Assembly (NCBI RefSeq): GCF_021654775.1
Contig: NZ_AP025343.1
Span: 6,291,501-6,355,500 of the forward strand
Direction of reading: 5' to 3'
Origin: Paenibacillus azoreducens
GTDB taxonomy: Bacteria; Bacillota; Bacilli; Paenibacillales; Paenibacillaceae
DNA length: 64,000 nucleotides
Positions 1 through 8,365 of the stretch are shown piece after piece. The translations under genes and the position numbers were made by a program. How positions within the stretch are numbered: position 1 is the stretch's first letter; each line of letters starts with the position of its first letter. The notes below the pieces were generated by a model, which worked only from the letters and a program-made list of their open reading frames with translations, was not told where the DNA came from and did no database searches.

Positions 1-61
1 GCAGCAGGAAAATCGACACCACATTTAACTCCTGCACGCTTTTTATCCATGATTGCAGCAT
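1..61 (-). CDS. 5' end of an unidentified gene, cut by the window edge
   Basis: An ATG at 61 on the minus strand follows a strong ribosome-binding site (GGAGGGAGG, 7 nt spacing at about 69-77). The reading frame stays open to the window edge and encodes about 20 residues that start Met-Leu-Gln-Ser-Trp and turn hydrophobic. It lies 36 bp downstream of the preceding minus-strand membrane gene and is probably co-transcribed with it. The visible part is too short to identify; an N-terminal membrane segment is plausible. Confidence 0.55.
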   Translation of the reverse strand, partial: MLQSWIKSVQELNVVSIFLL

Positions 62-97
62 ATGACGACCTCCCTCCATGGTATCACAGGGAAAAAA

Positions 98-547
98 CTA
101 TTTGGCCGCATTTCCATTTGCTTTGGATTCATTGATAAAAGACTGTACGGTGTCATTGATCTTCCACTTCCCGAGCGATACGCCGCGGAGCGAAACATCT
201 ACCTTGTCTTTGCCCTTTTCGCCCTTAAGCTCCAAATTCGGCGTTGTAATCGTAAAGTTCCCGGCTGCATCCGCTATATATTTTGCTTCTTTTGCTTCCT
301 TCATCATCAGGTTCATCGCTTCGCTTTTTAGCGTATCCACGGTTTCCGTCGTCACGTCATTCACGACATCCTTGATCTTCTCCAGCGAAACGCCGCTGTA
401 CACTACCAGCGCAATGACGATAATGATCGCGATTGCCCATTTCACCATCGTTTTGACCAGACCAAGGACCACGAACAGCACAATGAGAGCAATAACGATG
501 ATTAACCAGTTTTGCTGTAAAAAATCGGACCATACTTGCGTATTCAT
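98..547 (-). CDS. Small membrane-anchored protein of unknown function
   Basis: The protein has about 149 residues. An N-terminal hydrophobic region with two closely spaced segments (about residues 12-55) is followed by a polar C-terminal domain of about 90 residues rich in Lys, Asp and Val. No catalytic motif is evident and the family is not recognised. A start at 547 is preferred over upstream Met codons at 565 and 553 because GTGGAG sits at a workable distance from it. The next gene on the same strand begins 36 bp downstream, suggesting a two-gene operon. Confidence 0.6.
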   Translation of the reverse strand: MNTQVWSDFLQQNWLIIVIALIVLFVVLGLVKTMVKWAIAIIIVIALVVYSGVSLEKIKDVVNDVTTETVDTLKSEAMNLMMKEAKEAKYIADAAGNFTITTPNLELKGEKGKDKVDVSLRGVSLGKWKINDTVQSFINESKANGNAAK

Positions 548-565
548 TTCCATCTCCACTCCCAT

Positions 566-899
566 CAGCCAATACTTGAATCAGACCCTACGGACCAAAG
601 CCTGTGTTAAAAATAACTCAAAAAGTCTGCTTTTGATAAGAAAACCAATCGAGGCAATTCAAGGATGAGCGACCGCGATGCAAAGGTAGATTTTCTTCGG
701 CAAGCGGACTGCCTTTCCATGATCGTCCGTTGAAAAGACGTTCTTATTATACATGATTCTATTACACCCTGTCAGCTTTCGCTATTTTTAGGCGGTTTCC
801 CCTTCTCTTCAAGACTTTATCGATATTGAAAATAGGGGTCTAATCCGGAGCGTACAAGCGTACAAGTAGAGTGAATGAACCAAAGGAGAATATACGGGA
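566..899. other. Intergenic stretch, no gene seen
   Basis: This stretch lies between a minus-strand gene and a plus-strand transporter gene, so it should hold divergent promoters. No convincing coding frame or strong hairpin was found in it. Confidence 0.4.
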
Positions 900-1036
900 G
901 GAATCTATCCAGAGGGATTGGATCCACGGTCAGCGTAAACAAACAATCTAGAGATATTGGATCCACGGTCAGTGTAAACAGGGACAATCTATTCAGAGAG
1001 ATTCGATTCACGGTCAATTAAACGCGGACAATCTAT
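900..1036. repeat. Imperfect tandem repeat, about three units
   Basis: Three diverged units share the pattern (A/G)GATT(G)GATCCACGGTCA followed by GTAAAC and GACAATCTA, with a period of roughly 50-57 bp. The array sits just upstream of the MFS transporter gene. An open frame on the minus strand here consists of the repeats themselves and is not considered a gene. Confidence 0.6.
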
Positions 1037-1094
1037 CCTCCCCCGTGTTCATTCCGACCCACACGTATGTGATGTATGGAAAGGAGCTGCTCAG

Positions 1095-2240
1095 GTGAAA
1101 ACCGCGATTTGGCTGTATATGTTTTTGTTTCTCGCTTTTTTTGATCTCCATGCCCAGTATCCCATTTTAACTCCGTTTGCCGTGTCTCTCGGGGCAGCGC
1201 CTGTTTTTATCGGCTGGATGATGGGCATTTACGCCCTTACGCATCTGCCAGGAAACTTAATCGCAGGAACCGTGATCGACAAACACGGCAGCCGCCGTTA
1301 TATCATCTTCAGCCTCGTTTCGGCCGGAATCGTGCTGCTGCTTCAATCTCAGATTCATTACCCTTGGCAGCTGCTTCTGCTTCGGTCCATTAGCGGTTTT
1401 GTTCTGGCTTTCCTTTCCCCCGCCTGTCTGGCGCTGCTGGCCTCACTATCCTCCGACAAAGTGACTCAAGGCAAATTAATGTCCGGTCATGGCGTTGTCC
1501 ATACGCTTGCTTCGGTCGTATCGCCAGCTGCAGGGGCATTTATCGTTGCCAAAGCCGGCTATTCGGCGACCTTCCAAAGCCTGGGCTGGTTATTGATTGC
1601 CACGGGTGTCATGGCTGTCTTCAGCATACCCCGAACGCTTCACCAAACGGCGCATTCAGCCGCTCATCCCGACGGGGAGACTGCACAAGCTGTGCCAGCA
1701 TTCCCGGTGCCTTGGCGAATCTATATATTGCCTTTTGTCATGTCATGCTCTCAAGGAATTTTATTCTTCGAGCTTCCTTTGCGTTCCGTCGGCATGGATG
1801 GCATCATGTCAACCGGCATCCTTTTTTCCATTATGAGCATCGGTGCATTGGTGACGCTGAGCATGCTTTTCGTCAACCGCTACTCCCCTTTTAAAAGAGT
1901 TCTCGGCGGCCTATTGCTGCTTGCGGTTTGCTTTTATTGCCTCGCAGCCATTCAATCGATTCCGCTGACAGTGGCCCTGTTTATTCTCGGGACTGCCAAA
2001 GGAATCATTTTCCCGGCGATGGCCTCGCTGTTCATTCAATTAAGCGGCGGCAACAAGCTTGGCAGAGTGTTCTCGCTCCAGTCCATTGCCATGTCCATCG
2101 GTTCTTTTATCGGTCCGATCGCTGCCGGGCAGCTGCGAACCTTCATATCGCCATATTTTATTGCCTTTATCTTATTGATGATTGGACTGATGATGCTCCC
2201 AACAAGCCGCAAACCGGGATCACTGTTATCGCCTACATAA
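1095..2240 (+). CDS. Major facilitator superfamily transporter
   Basis: A 381-residue, strongly hydrophobic protein with the spacing of 12 membrane segments. The first cytoplasmic loop carries a motif-A-like stretch (NLIAGTVIDKHGSRR, about residues 54-68), typical of MFS efflux carriers. The start is a GTG, chosen because AAAGGAG lies 9 nt upstream. A hydrophilic centre (about residues 190-205) separates the two six-helix halves. The substrate cannot be told from sequence; drug or metabolite efflux is the usual role. It stands alone, with a repeat-rich region downstream. Confidence 0.8.
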   Translation: MKTAIWLYMFLFLAFFDLHAQYPILTPFAVSLGAAPVFIGWMMGIYALTHLPGNLIAGTVIDKHGSRRYIIFSLVSAGIVLLLQSQIHYPWQLLLLRSISGFVLAFLSPACLALLASLSSDKVTQGKLMSGHGVVHTLASVVSPAAGAFIVAKAGYSATFQSLGWLLIATGVMAVFSIPRTLHQTAHSAAHPDGETAQAVPAFPVPWRIYILPFVMSCSQGILFFELPLRSVGMDGIMSTGILFSIMSIGALVTLSMLFVNRYSPFKRVLGGLLLLAVCFYCLAAIQSIPLTVALFILGTAKGIIFPAMASLFIQLSGGNKLGRVFSLQSIAMSIGSFIGPIAAGQLRTFISPYFIAFILLMIGLMMLPTSRKPGSLLSPT

Positions 2241-2246
2241 AGAAAA

Positions 2247-2315
2247 CATTATCGATGTATTATCTTAGAAGACAGAGCGCGTTTAGGGGTCGTTTTCCTT
2301 GCGATATATGGATGT
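2247..2315. repeat. Dispersed repeat B, copy 1
   Basis: This segment shares an ordered set of words with 54283-54352: a TATCGA(C/T)GTA word, then AGAAGACAGA, CGC.TTTAG and CTTGCGAT.ATA. It begins directly after the stop of the MFS gene. The palindromic core could form a hairpin. Part of its right end also resembles the segment just after repeat A at 25765-25795. Confidence 0.5.
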
Positions 2316-2499
2316 GAGGAGCTTAGCGGTTATACTTGCTTAACTCAGAAGAAACCTTCATTCTTTTAGTAAATAATTGAACCCATCTATAGAAGGGGCT
2401 CAGACTGCGTTGTGGCAGTGAAATGGAATCTTGGTACCTACGAGGCATTTGGCATAACGTTACAATTTTCGCCCTTTGTGCAATCTACCCAGCCTCAAG

Positions 2500-2695
2500 A
2501 TATTTTAACGGACACCACGGACGCTAATCCGATAAAAACAGCAGTTTTGAAATTCTAACGGACGCCACAGCGCTTAATTGCACCAAAACATAGGTGAAAG
2601 TGCCCTTCTTTATCAAATAGCTGCATCTGTGTCCGTTAGAAATCAAAATGCTCGAAATTGACCTCAATAGCGGCCGCTGTGTCCGTTAGACTTTG
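2500..2695. repeat. Cluster of four TAACGGAC-type repeats in both orientations
   Basis: Two direct copies of TAACGGAC(A/G)CCAC.G..GC.TAAT lie near 2504 and 2561. Two inverted copies reading CTGTGTCCGTTAGA lie near 2628 and 2680. The arrangement allows pairing between the halves. No protein-coding frame spans it. Confidence 0.6.
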
Positions 2696-2934
2696 TGTGC
2701 GCTCCATTCATACGATCCTAATGTACATGTGGGACCCATTCTGGCAGTGGATCGATAATCTGGATTTCTATGCAGCCATTGATCGCTCCCGGTAATATGC
2801 TAGATCAAGTTAACGTACCATCGTTTAAATCATTACTTCCCTTTCGGGGTACAATCGATCGAAGTATCCGGCAGCTGGATACCCAAGATCGTAGAAACGC
2901 CACGGTGCCTTGAGTCAGCCTTCTCAAGAACTCG

Positions 2935-3500
2935 CCGTCTTTTAGCCTTCTTAAGTCTCTCCACATCTTTTAGCGTCCTTTGCCACCTTCTAGCGTCTCT
3001 CCGCTTCTATTGTTGTCTTTTACCTCCTTCTAGCATCTCTCCATGTCTTTTGTTGTCTATTACCACCTTCTGCTGTCCTTCCACTTCTTTTATTGTCTTT
3101 TACCTTCTTCTAGCGTCTTTCCTCTTTTAGCGTCTTTTACCTCCTTCTAGCGTCTCTCCACTTCTTTTGTTGTCTTTTACCACCTTCTATCATCTTTCCT
3201 CTTTTAGCGTCTTTTACCACCTTCTAGCGTCTCTCCATGTCTTTTGTTGTCTTTTACCACCTTCTAGCGTCTTTCCTCTTTTAGCGTCCTTTACCTCCTT
3301 CTAGCGTCTCTCCACTTCTTTTATTGTCCTTTACCTCTTTCTAGCGTCTCTCCACTTCTTCTCACGTCTTTGAGCGCCTTTTAGTGTCTTTTAACGCATT
3401 TACTATCTTTTCGCATCGCAACTTTTAGCTTCTTGTAGTGTCTTTTACTGTCTTTCCGCATCTTCATCGCCTTTACTTCTTACCGCATCTTTTTAACGCC
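2935..3500. repeat. Degenerate pyrimidine-rich repeat array (about 560 bp)
   Basis: The plus strand is almost purely T/C with scattered G. It repeats the words CTTTTAGCGTCTTTTACC, CCTTCTAGCGTCTCTCC and ACTTCTTTTGTTGTC many times with substitutions and small length changes. The period is irregular (about 25-50 bp), with no conserved spacers and no palindromic unit, so it is not a CRISPR array. There is no coding frame. Extreme strand asymmetry over 560 bp is the main feature. Confidence 0.8.
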
Positions 3501-3502
3501 AT

Positions 3503-3724
3503 TTAACGCTTCTCCAGGCCGCAATGATTTCCTTTCTGCTTCCCTTCTTCAACAAATAAGAACAACGCTTTCAAAGTAGGCAGACTGCGTTTACCTGTCA
3601 TTTTTCTATAAAGATGCGGGATTACCCCGAAGCTTGTGCTTGCCTGCATCTTAACCCTGACGCCTGCTGCTTGATCTCTCGCATAGGTTGATACCCAAAT
3701 CCGCCCGGATAGGCTTTTGCACAA
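3503..3724 (-). pseudogene. Possible remnant of a small helix-turn-helix protein
   Basis: The 73-residue minus-strand frame contains a stretch reading AAGVRVKMQ...GVIPHLYRK...GKRSLPTLKALFLFVEEGK. This resembles the recognition region of a MerR-like HTH protein with a following helix. There is no good ribosome-binding site, and the frame overlaps the promoter of the next plus-strand gene. It may be a decayed gene or chance; confidence is low. Confidence 0.22.
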
Positions 3725-3725
3725 A

Positions 3726-3752
3726 ACTAATGCTCTTTACCTACATAGGATA
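3726..3752 (+). promoter_or_regulatory. Candidate sigma-K promoter for the YjcZ-family gene
   Basis: The -10 element CATAGGATA (3744-3752) fits CATANNNTA exactly. An AC dinucleotide at 3726-3727 sits 16 bp upstream, the spacing expected for late mother-cell promoters. The start codon lies about 40 bp downstream. This fits a spore-assembly peptide but is inferred only from the match. Confidence 0.5.
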
Positions 3753-3792
3753 CATTGTGTCATGCGACAACAAAGAGAGCGGGGTGAGAAGC

Positions 3793-3954
3793 ATGAGTCA
3801 TTTGGGTCACTGCGGCTGCGCTCCCGTAGCGCCGGTTGCTACTGCTCCTGTAGCAAAAGCTCCAATCGTTTCACCATGCATAGGAAGCAATGTCGGAATT
3901 GTTTTGGTGCTCTTTATCTTGTTGGTCATTATTCTACGCGCCTTCTGGTGTTAG
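3793..3954 (+). CDS. YjcZ-family small sporulation protein
   Basis: The protein has 53 residues. Its N-terminal half holds Gly, Cys, Ala and Pro (HCGCAPVAPVATAPVAKAP). The second half is the single hydrophobic helix GIVLVLFILLVIILRAFWC, typical of the YjcZ/SscA family of spore-associated micropeptides. The ATG at 3793 follows GGGGTGAG at good spacing; an in-frame upstream Met at 3688 has no such site and would overlap the sigma-K-like promoter. A terminator follows directly. Confidence 0.75.
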   Translation: MSHLGHCGCAPVAPVATAPVAKAPIVSPCIGSNVGIVLVLFILLVIILRAFWC

Positions 3955-3969
3955 TCTGATTAGACCCTA

Positions 3970-4012
3970 AAAAGGCGATCTTCCTAAACTCAGGGGATCG
4001 TCTTGTTTTTTT
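3970..4012 (+). terminator. Terminator of the YjcZ-family gene
   Basis: The stem AAGGCGATC pairs with GATCGTCTT and is followed by a run of T. Confidence 0.75.
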
Positions 4013-4129
4013 GCATGCATGGCCTAAAAAGCGCTACACTAAGGGAAACCGGGCCAAATGTATTTTTTTCAACATTTCCCGGGGAATTTCGATTGGAGTG
4101 TTTCTACTCCTAACCCGAGGTGAGGACTT

Positions 4130-4489
4130 ATGGCCATTTACATTATCGTAGAAGGCAAAAATGACCGCAGCAAACTGCGGCGCTTGCTTCAGGAGGACAT
4201 CCGGATTTTATGCACGTTCGGAACTCTGAATTCCGCCAGACTGGAAGCACTGCGCAAAGAAATTAAAGACGAAGAAGTCTATTTGTTTATGGATAACGAC
4301 AGCTCAGGCAAAAAAATCCGCGGCATTCTACGCGACGCCTTTCCCGATGCAGGACATATCTATACCCGGCGCGGTTATCCCGGAGTGGAAGGAACTCCAG
4401 ACGAATATCTTGTGGCCCAACTGGAAAAAGCCGGGCTTGAGGAATACATCATTTATCCCGATCCGCCGTATTTTGTTCCAACCGATTGA
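4130..4489 (+). CDS. Small Toprim-domain protein
   Basis: The 119-residue protein is essentially one Toprim fold. VEGKND (residues 7-12) carries the conserved Glu8, and DNDSSG (55-60) supplies the DxD acidic pair Asp55/Asp57. Toprim domains of this size are seen in RNase M5-like and OLD-like nucleases and bind Mg2+ for phosphoryl transfer. The C-terminal extension of RNase M5 is absent, so that identity is not claimed. The start is supported by GAGGTGAGG just upstream. It converges on the sco gene, with a terminator between. Confidence 0.75.
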   Translation: MAIYIIVEGKNDRSKLRRLLQEDIRILCTFGTLNSARLEALRKEIKDEEVYLFMDNDSSGKKIRGILRDAFPDAGHIYTRRGYPGVEGTPDEYLVAQLEKAGLEEYIIYPDPPYFVPTD

Positions 4490-4510
4490 AGTTTGCTTGT
4501 GTCGAAAACA

Positions 4511-4556
4511 AAAAAAGCGCCCCGATTTCTACCCTAGCGGCAAATCAGGCGGCGCT
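4511..4556 (-). terminator. Terminator downstream of sco
   Basis: A GC-rich inverted repeat with AGCGCC arms is followed on the minus strand by a long T run. It may serve both converging genes. Confidence 0.7.
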
Positions 4557-4573
4557 TCTCTATGTCCGTTGGC

Positions 4574-5194
4574 TTATTGTTTAACCAGTTCTTCTACATC
4601 CTTGGCAAGTGATTCTGCGGTGACATTATCGGTATCGTTGGCATTGTAAAGCTTGCGCACCTGATTGTCCCGGTCCACCAAGGCGATCACGTTGGAGTGG
4701 GCAAAATTATCCTTGTTATCCCCCATGATGCCGATCTTGAACGACTTCTCGGCAACTTCCCGGATCTTTTTGTCATCGCCTCTTAGAAAATACCATCCAT
4801 TATAGTCCACGTAAAACTTGTCCCCGAATTCCTTGATTTTTTCCCGGGTATCCACCTTCGGATCGAAGGAAATGGAGACAAATTCCGCGTCTTTGGCGAA
4901 TGTGCCGTCTTTGATCAGCTGTTTTTGTGTTTGAGAGAGCAGGAAGGTCGTGACAGGACATACATCCGGACAACTGGTGTAAAAAAAGTAAAACAACCTT
5001 ACTTTACCTTTCGTATCATCACGCGTTACCGTTTTGCCATCGACATTTTCCAAGGAAAAATCCTCAACCTGTCCCAAAACCGGAAACTTGGATTTACCGA
5101 TCCCGGTACCTGTATAAATCAGAAATCCCGCCATTACTACGATTAAAGCCAGCAAAATCCATGTCCATTTATAACGTTTCAACATGTTCCCCAA
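4574..5194 (-). CDS. sco: SCO1/SenC copper chaperone for cytochrome c oxidase
   Basis: The 206-residue protein has an N-terminal signal-anchor (about residues 9-28) and an outside thioredoxin-like domain. The copper ligands are visible: Cys75 and Cys79 in SCPDVCP, and His166 in FAHSN. Such proteins help assemble the CuA centre of cytochrome c oxidase on the outer face of the membrane. It lies downstream of ctaB, which makes heme O for the same oxidase. The start is either TTG at 5194, with GGTGAG 9 nt away, or ATG at 5185; TTG is slightly better placed. Confidence 0.9.
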   Translation of the reverse strand: MGNMLKRYKWTWILLALIVVMAGFLIYTGTGIGKSKFPVLGQVEDFSLENVDGKTVTRDDTKGKVRLFYFFYTSCPDVCPVTTFLLSQTQKQLIKDGTFAKDAEFVSISFDPKVDTREKIKEFGDKFYVDYNGWYFLRGDDKKIREVAEKSFKIGIMGDNKDNFAHSNVIALVDRDNQVRKLYNANDTDNVTAESLAKDVEELVKQ

Positions 5195-5293
5195 ACTCTC
5201 CCTCTCACCTTGTTACTTGCCGTTCTGGAGGCTTCAAGTCCTCAGCTATCGTACGCAGGCATAAACTCCCTAAGCACTCGCCCGCCTGATTTC

Positions 5294-5325
5294 AGAAAAA
5301 ATCCCATGCATCCATGGGATTTGTC
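5294..5325 (-). terminator. Terminator after ctaB
   Basis: A perfect 10-bp stem AAATCCCATG/CATGGGATTT with a 4-nt loop is followed by a T run on the minus strand. sco may therefore also have its own promoter. Confidence 0.75.
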
Positions 5326-5337
5326 AATGATATATTG

Positions 5338-6273
5338 TTAGTGTGTCGTATTCAGAATCATCACGATCAGACTCAGGGTCAGATAATTAATCGAAAATAG
5401 AAACAACTTCTTCGCCCATGCGTCATCATCTTTGGCCGTCAGCCCTTTAATGCCGAGGTACAGCCAAGTAAGGGACAACAGTGTTCCAATGATCATGAAA
5501 TAGATGCCTGTATAGCCAAATGCATACATCAGGGCTGGAATCGGAACAAGCAGCAACAGATAAGGAATAATCTGAATTTTCGTACGCTTGATTCCCTTGA
5601 CGACCGGTAAAAGCGGATATCCTGCCGCTCTATACTCTTCCACGCGCCGGATGCCCAGAGCCCAGAAATGCGGGGGCTGCCACAAAAACAACAATGCGAA
5701 TAGCAGAACCGCTCCAAGGTCAATCCTTTGCGTCACGGCAACGTATCCGATAACTGGAGGCATTGCTCCCGAAATGGCTCCAATCGATGTACTCCAGGTT
5801 GAGGTGCGCTTCAGCCACATGGTATAAACGATCGCATATACGAACATTCCCACCAATCCGCAAATGCCTGCCAACACTCCTGAGAAAATGAACAGATCCG
5901 CAAGGCCCAATGCACCGAGAGCAAAGGCGTACCAGAGTACAACCGAAGGTTTGAGACGGCCGGATGGAAGCGTGCGGTTGCGTGTGCGTTCCATTTTCAT
6001 ATCGAGTTCACGATCAAAATAATTGTTATATACGCAGGCAGAAGCCATAACCAATACAGTTCCGAGCAAAGTCAGAATCATTTTTCCAAATTGGATATCC
6101 CACTGGGAAGCGACCCAATAACCTGCAAAAACTGCTATTAAATTCGAGCGGATAATCCCGGGTTTTGTTAGTGCTATAAAATCTTTCCATGTCGCCGATG
6201 AATTAGGCGGCGTTTGTTTGATGGAAAGCGTCGCGGAATCCGAAGGAGCCTGGTAACTTAAATGATTGTCCAC
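5338..6273 (-). CDS. ctaB: Protoheme IX farnesyltransferase (heme O synthase)
   Basis: A UbiA-family prenyltransferase that attaches a farnesyl group to heme B to make heme O. It is a multi-helix membrane protein with the signature NNYFDRELDMKMERTRNRTL, including the Asp-rich NxxxDxxxD site, and a second acidic loop later on. With the GTG at 6273 the protein has 311 residues, close to the family norm. AAGGAGG stands 12 nt upstream. A longer in-frame start at 6387 would add a non-conserved extension and is not favoured. It probably supplies the oxidase matured by the neighbouring SCO protein. Confidence 0.92.
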   Translation of the reverse strand: MDNHLSYQAPSDSATLSIKQTPPNSSATWKDFIALTKPGIIRSNLIAVFAGYWVASQWDIQFGKMILTLLGTVLVMASACVYNNYFDRELDMKMERTRNRTLPSGRLKPSVVLWYAFALGALGLADLFIFSGVLAGICGLVGMFVYAIVYTMWLKRTSTWSTSIGAISGAMPPVIGYVAVTQRIDLGAVLLFALLFLWQPPHFWALGIRRVEEYRAAGYPLLPVVKGIKRTKIQIIPYLLLLVPIPALMYAFGYTGIYFMIIGTLLSLTWLYLGIKGLTAKDDDAWAKKLFLFSINYLTLSLIVMILNTTH

Positions 6274-6580
6274 GCCTTTAAGAATCCTCCTTATTCTGTT
6301 CTGTGGAGGAATCGCTGCCTCCGCTATAAAGTTTATCATATCAAAAGGTAAAAGTGTTTGACAATCCTCAACGAAATCATTCACCATTTTGACAATTTGG
6401 TGACGCGATTTAGTATGGTCTTCCCCTTATATATTCATCCAAAAGTGGGCAGTAACTATGTATGAAGGAATCTGCAGCAGGTTTTACAAAATGTTCACGG
6501 TGGATGACCCTGCGAAAACAGGAATTGCATTTCCGGATTTGTTACAATACAAATAAGAACAACACGAAGGAGACATGGTA

Positions 6581-7564
6581 ATGGATACAGCCACACATTT
6601 TGTGATGGGACTCAGCCTGGCCGGTCTCGCCTACGTCGATCCGGCGGTAGCCGCAAGTCCTGCACTCGCCACCGCCGTACTTCTGGGTACGGTCATCGGT
6701 TCTCAAGCCCCTGATTTTGACGGGCTCTTACGCTTAAAGAGCAACGCCCTGTATGTGAAGAATCACCGGGGCATCACTCACTCGCTTCCTTTTCTCGTGA
6801 TTTGGACCGCGCTCATCAGCGGCATTCTGTCGCTCGTTTTCAGAACGGTGCCTGCGGGACACATCATCCTCTGGACGGGAGTCGCCGTATGCGTTCATGT
6901 GTTCAGCGACTTGTTCAATACGTATGGAACCCAAGCCATGCGCCCATTTTCGGAACGTTGGATATCCTGGAATATCATTCATATCTTCGACCCGTTTATG
7001 TTTACCACCCACGCAGCAGCCATCCTGCTGTGGAGTACCGGAGCCGTTCATCCGGCACCGCTTTTTACCGGGCTCTATATTTTAACGGCGTTGTATTACG
7101 TCTGGCGTACCGTGGTTCATGCGCTTACAACAGCCGAAGTCAAACGCCGCGATACCACCCGTCAAGATGGGGACCGCTACTATGTCATTCCAACCGTATC
7201 CTTTCATAAATGGCATGTCGTCAAAGCGCTTGCGGACGGAAGTTATCAAATCGGCGTTATGAACGGGGATGGACTGGATTGGCGCAAACATGCCCGCACC
7301 GAGCAGCACCCAGCCGTCGAACACTCCAAACAGCATCCGGATGTGCAGGCTTTCCTCTATTTCACTTCCTTTGCCGTTGCAGAGGTTGAACATCTGCCTT
7401 GGGGTTATATCGTGCGCTGGGCCGATGTCCGTTACCGTCACCGCAAGCAGTATCCATTCGTAGCCGTGCTGGTTATGGATAAGCAGTTTCAGCCGATCAA
7501 CACATATGTTGGGTGGCTGAGCGCCAAGAAAACAGCTAAAAGACTGTCCATCAATTCGGGCTGA
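6581..7564 (+). CDS. Membrane-bound metal-dependent hydrolase, YfhP/YdjM type
   Basis: The protein has 327 residues. The N-terminal part has several membrane helices, with the conserved metal-binding pattern DTATHF near the start and NHRGITHS around residues 62-69. These mark the DUF457 family of putative inner-membrane hydrolases (YdjM, B. subtilis YfhP). The soluble C-terminal half has no recognised motif. The ATG at 6581 is preferred over 6575 because AAGGAG is 8 nt away. It is transcribed alone; a terminator follows. Its substrate is unknown. Confidence 0.8.
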   Translation: MDTATHFVMGLSLAGLAYVDPAVAASPALATAVLLGTVIGSQAPDFDGLLRLKSNALYVKNHRGITHSLPFLVIWTALISGILSLVFRTVPAGHIILWTGVAVCVHVFSDLFNTYGTQAMRPFSERWISWNIIHIFDPFMFTTHAAAILLWSTGAVHPAPLFTGLYILTALYYVWRTVVHALTTAEVKRRDTTRQDGDRYYVIPTVSFHKWHVVKALADGSYQIGVMNGDGLDWRKHARTEQHPAVEHSKQHPDVQAFLYFTSFAVAEVEHLPWGYIVRWADVRYRHRKQYPFVAVLVMDKQFQPINTYVGWLSAKKTAKRLSINSG

Positions 7565-7612
7565 GTCAATCATCGGGCAAAAAACTCTTCATATTAATAA
7601 GGATTAAAATAA

Positions 7613-7648
7613 ACCAGCTGTTTCCCCTTGGGAAGCAGCTTTTTTTTA
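7613..7648 (+). terminator. Terminator after the YfhP-like gene
   Basis: An 11-bp stem, AGCTGTTTCCC with GGGAAGCAGCT, is followed by eight T. Confidence 0.85.
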
Positions 7649-7670
7649 AGCTTATAGTACAAGTCTGTTG

Positions 7671-7723
7671 GGTCCCAGGAAAGTATTTGGAATAAGCATC
7701 GAAGTATAGATTCCACTTTGTGG
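7671..7723 (-). repeat. Dispersed palindromic repeat A, copy 1
   Basis: On the minus strand this reads CCACAAAGTGGA, then ACTTCGATGCTTATTCC, AAATACTTT and GGGACCC. It matches the copies at 25707-25763 and 27868-27925, with complementary ends that can form a stem. Confidence 0.7.
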
Positions 7724-7798
7724 TTTTTTCATCTTGATTTCCAACTTGACGAAAACCCTTCAGTAAGAGAGAATCACCCTAGAGATGTCTTGAGGATG

Positions 7799-7838
7799 CA
7801 AAAAGCCCGAGACGCAGGGAAATGCGCATCGGGCTGTT
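7799..7838 (-). terminator. Terminator of the first SASP gene
   Basis: The stem AGCCCGATGCGCA/TGCGTCTCGGGCT is followed by five T on the minus strand. Confidence 0.8.
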
Positions 7839-7852
7839 AAATTTATTGGATT

Positions 7853-8065
7853 TTATTGATGTCCTTGCAGAGACTGTTCAGCCATTTGGACAAGACGTTT
7901 GGTAATGTATCCTCCAAGAGAACCTGTTTCGCGGGAAGTCATGTTGCCGTAATATCCGTCCTGAGGAATTTGCACACCCAGTTCTTGAGCAGCTTCCAGT
8001 TTCATTTGCTGCAAAGCTGTTCTTGCTTGCGGTACAACCAGGTTGTTTGAACGAGATTGAGCCAT
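7853..8065 (-). CDS. Alpha/beta-type small acid-soluble spore protein
   Basis: The protein has 70 residues. The family signatures are present: the EAAQELG segment containing the GPR-type cleavage region, and the C-terminal [20 protein letters not shown]-binding block. These proteins coat and protect DNA in the forespore and are degraded at germination. A second member lies at 11116-11355 with nearly the same core. A good ribosome-binding site (AAGGGAG) precedes the ATG, and a sigma-G-like promoter lies upstream. Confidence 0.95.
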   Translation of the reverse strand: MAQSRSNNLVVPQARTALQQMKLEAAQELGVQIPQDGYYGNMTSRETGSLGGYITKRLVQMAEQSLQGHQ

Positions 8066-8116
8066 GTTAAGATTCTCCCTTCAATTCTGCGTGATGTTAA
8101 TATAAGCTTGCAAACT

Positions 8117-8145
8117 TAGTATGGCTCGCACACTAAGAGTTATAC
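8117..8145 (-). promoter_or_regulatory. Candidate sigma-G promoter of the first SASP gene
   Basis: On the minus strand, GTATA (8145-8141) and CATACTA (8123-8117) are separated by 17 bp. This fits the forespore sigma-G pattern and lies about 50 bp upstream of the start codon. Confidence 0.55.
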
Positions 8146-8182
8146 AGAAAAGAAATCATATTTTGTCTGGAGGTTTTTGACA

Positions 8183-8359
8183 ATGAGCAAAGGATTATCC
8201 CTTTGGTTTTCATGCTCGTCCATTTTTATGCTGGGAGCTTCCGCCATCTTCATCAGCTATAACGGCTGGATCGCGCTTCTCCTTGGTATCCTGGCAATAT
8301 GCAATATCGGCTGGGGGTTCGTGATCAAAGCCAAGAAAAACCGTGCCAACCAATCTTGA
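8183..8359 (+). CDS. Small two-helix membrane protein
   Basis: The protein has 58 residues, with two hydrophobic segments (about residues 5-25 and 29-47) and a basic C-terminus. GGAGG lies 9 nt before the ATG at 8183. No family is recognised. It sits between a SASP gene and trpS, converging on the latter with only a 6 bp gap between stops, so no separate terminator fits between them. Confidence 0.6.
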   Translation: MSKGLSLWFSCSSIFMLGASAIFISYNGWIALLLGILAICNIGWGFVIKAKKNRANQS

Positions 8360-8365
8360 TATCTT

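Noticed and set aside
817..1017. 66-codon minus-strand frame
   Set aside because: It is made of the tandem repeats themselves, and has no ribosome-binding site.
2935..3500. CRISPR array
   Set aside because: Repeat units vary in length and sequence, there are no unique spacers, no palindromic repeat and no cas genes nearby.
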